This document shows, one piece after another, positions 5,444 through 6,500 of a stretch of DNA of 6,500 nucleotides. The translations under genes and the position numbers were made by a program. Location of the stretch: NCBI GenBank assembly GCA_964394475.1, contig CAYMXZ010000203.1:1-6500 (forward strand), given 5' to 3'. This DNA comes from RQOF01 sp964394475 (GTDB lineage Bacteria > Calditrichota > Calditrichia > RBG-13-44-9). The notes beneath the pieces were generated by a model. It was not told the origin of the DNA. It saw only the letters and a list, made by a program, of their open reading frames with translations, and ran no database searches. How positions within the stretch are numbered: position 1 is the stretch's first letter; each line of letters opens with the position of its first letter.

Positions 5444-6500
5444 TTAAAAACGATAGCTGAATGAAAGCCTGGGTTCAATCCGCTCTTGCGGACGATAGAC
5501 CGTATTCCCATTTTCATCTTCAGCTTTTACCCAACTCCAATAATAGATTGTGGAAAGTACCATGAACATATTTAAACGATATCCGACTTCAATTCTGGCC
5601 AGAGAACGATTATCCAGAGTTCGAAAATCTTCAAAAGTTTCAATACCTCGCTTGTCATAGAAAGCAGATAATTCGAACTTGGGTACCAGATCGGGAGCTA
5701 ACGCCTCCAGATGTAAAACTCCGCTTCCTTTTATGCCATTTAAGCGCTGGTAATTACCGGTTAATCTGATTTTATTGATGATTTGTCCGGCTAATTGTCC
5801 GAAATATCCCTCGTTCTTTTCGGCAGCTTCCAGTCGTCTGATTCCGCTCTCGGTTGGATATTCAAACGGATCTAATTCGCGATCCAGTTCATATTGCGGT
5901 CCAAAGAAGTTGGGGATGAATTGTTCTCCGATCCAGCGTTTCTCAAATTTCGCCATCATTCCAAATACGCCAATTAATTCCGGAAAAATAACATTGATTC
6001 CCGTCGCCTGTCCATTTCCAAAATCTTTAAATTTCCCATAATCGTAGTACACACCGGTTCGAAAAACTGGTAGATCGAGCAGAACCACATCTGCCCCTAA
6101 ACCATAAGCCTGCAGTTTCTTCCATTCACCCTGCGTTTCCCAGGAGGGGAATTTATTGTCATAAATATATGTTCCATAAAAACGAATATTCTTCAGAATA
6201 GGAGCATTGGGATTGATAAACCGGAAAGGTCGAAAATAAAGATTTCCACCAACCAATTCCAGTCTGGCCAGGTTGTTCACCACCGATTCAAATCCCACTT
6301 TTCCAAAATCGACATCAAAAGCCAGTCCCCACTTTCGCTGATCGTAGTTAGAAGCATTGGTATAGTTCCACATGAGGAAACCATTTCCCAGTGAGGATAA
6401 TACTAACATTCCTGCTCGAGCATAAAAGGGATCGTATTTATGCCCATATCTTACATATCGGATGGCTCTCAAAACACCCACCCCGCCCTTGTACTCGTCC
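5444..6500 (-). CDS. Putative outer-membrane beta-barrel protein, unknown family (5' truncated by window edge)
   Basis: The frame is open to the right edge (DEYKGGVG... precedes the GTG at 6481), so the N-terminus and any signal peptide are outside. About 351 residues are visible. They are rich in aromatic and glycine residues with many short alternating stretches (GLAFDVDFGKVGFESVVN, GNLYFRPFRF, RFYGTYIYDN, RTGVYYDYGKF, ARIEVGYRLNMFMVLSTIYYWSW), as expected of transmembrane beta-strands. The protein ends LSFSYRF, and a C-terminal Phe with alternating aromatics is the usual recognition signal for the BAM assembly machine. I see no TonB box, POTRA repeat or TolC motif in the visible part and cannot name a substrate. 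YARAGMLVLSSLGNGFLMWNYTN near the visible start resembles poorly characterised barrel proteins of FCB-type bacteria; this is an impression. A strong terminator follows, so this is the last gene of its transcript. Confidence 0.75.
   Translation of the reverse strand, partial: DEYKGGVGVLRAIRYVRYGHKYDPFYARAGMLVLSSLGNGFLMWNYTNASNYDQRKWGLAFDVDFGKVGFESVVNNLARLELVGGNLYFRPFRFINPNAPILKNIRFYGTYIYDNKFPSWETQGEWKKLQAYGLGADVVLLDLPVFRTGVYYDYGKFKDFGNGQATGINVIFPELIGVFGMMAKFEKRWIGEQFIPNFFGPQYELDRELDPFEYPTESGIRRLEAAEKNEGYFGQLAGQIINKIRLTGNYQRLNGIKGSGVLHLEALAPDLVPKFELSAFYDKRGIETFEDFRTLDNRSLARIEVGYRLNMFMVLSTIYYWSWVKAEDENGNTVYRPQERIEPRLSFSYRF

Noticed and set aside
6479..6481. GTG (minus strand) as start of the barrel gene
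   Set aside because: The reading frame continues to the right edge and no signal peptide follows this codon.
5444..6500. BamA/Omp85 or TonB-dependent receptor assignment for the barrel gene
   Set aside because: None of the characteristic motifs of these families is visible; the C-terminal Phe signature alone is common to most outer-membrane barrels.

Overview
This 6.5 kb window reads as ordinary chromosomal DNA from a Gram-negative (diderm) bacterium of moderate, slightly AT-leaning composition. The diderm call rests on an RND inner-membrane pump and a protein that ends like an outer-membrane beta-barrel (last residues FSYRF). The style of the pump and of the barrel protein (GNGFLMWNY..., LVGGNLYFRP...), together with weak or absent Shine-Dalgarno sequences at several starts, suggests a member of the FCB-like bacteria such as Calditrichota, Ignavibacteria or Marinimicrobia. 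That placement is an impression without any database search.

Left part, plus strand. The window opens inside an HAE1/AcrB-type RND transporter gene (to 1549), of which the second periplasmic half and TM8-TM12 are present. After a 164-base gap with a weak terminator-like hairpin and an 11-bp palindrome comes a secreted protein of 468 aa (1714-3120). It is built like an HtrA/DegP protease with two PDZ domains, but all three catalytic-triad positions appear to be replaced. Next are a Nudix hydrolase with a NrtR-like layout (3178-3855) and sfsA (3949-4647).

Right part, minus strand. A ComF-type phosphoribosyltransferase-like gene (4650-5390) converges on sfsA with two bases between the stop codons. 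A strong intrinsic terminator (5391-5422) sits directly against the comF start codon. Upstream of it lies a putative outer-membrane beta-barrel gene (5444 to the right edge), incomplete at its N-terminus.

The genes do not form one obvious pathway. The pump, the HtrA-like pseudoprotease and the barrel protein belong to the cell envelope; Nudix, SfsA and ComF are cytoplasmic. No RNA gene, mobile element, CRISPR array or defence cassette was seen. The most unusual items are the pseudoprotease and the terminator/start-codon arrangement at comF. I do not see a clearly new multi-gene system here.
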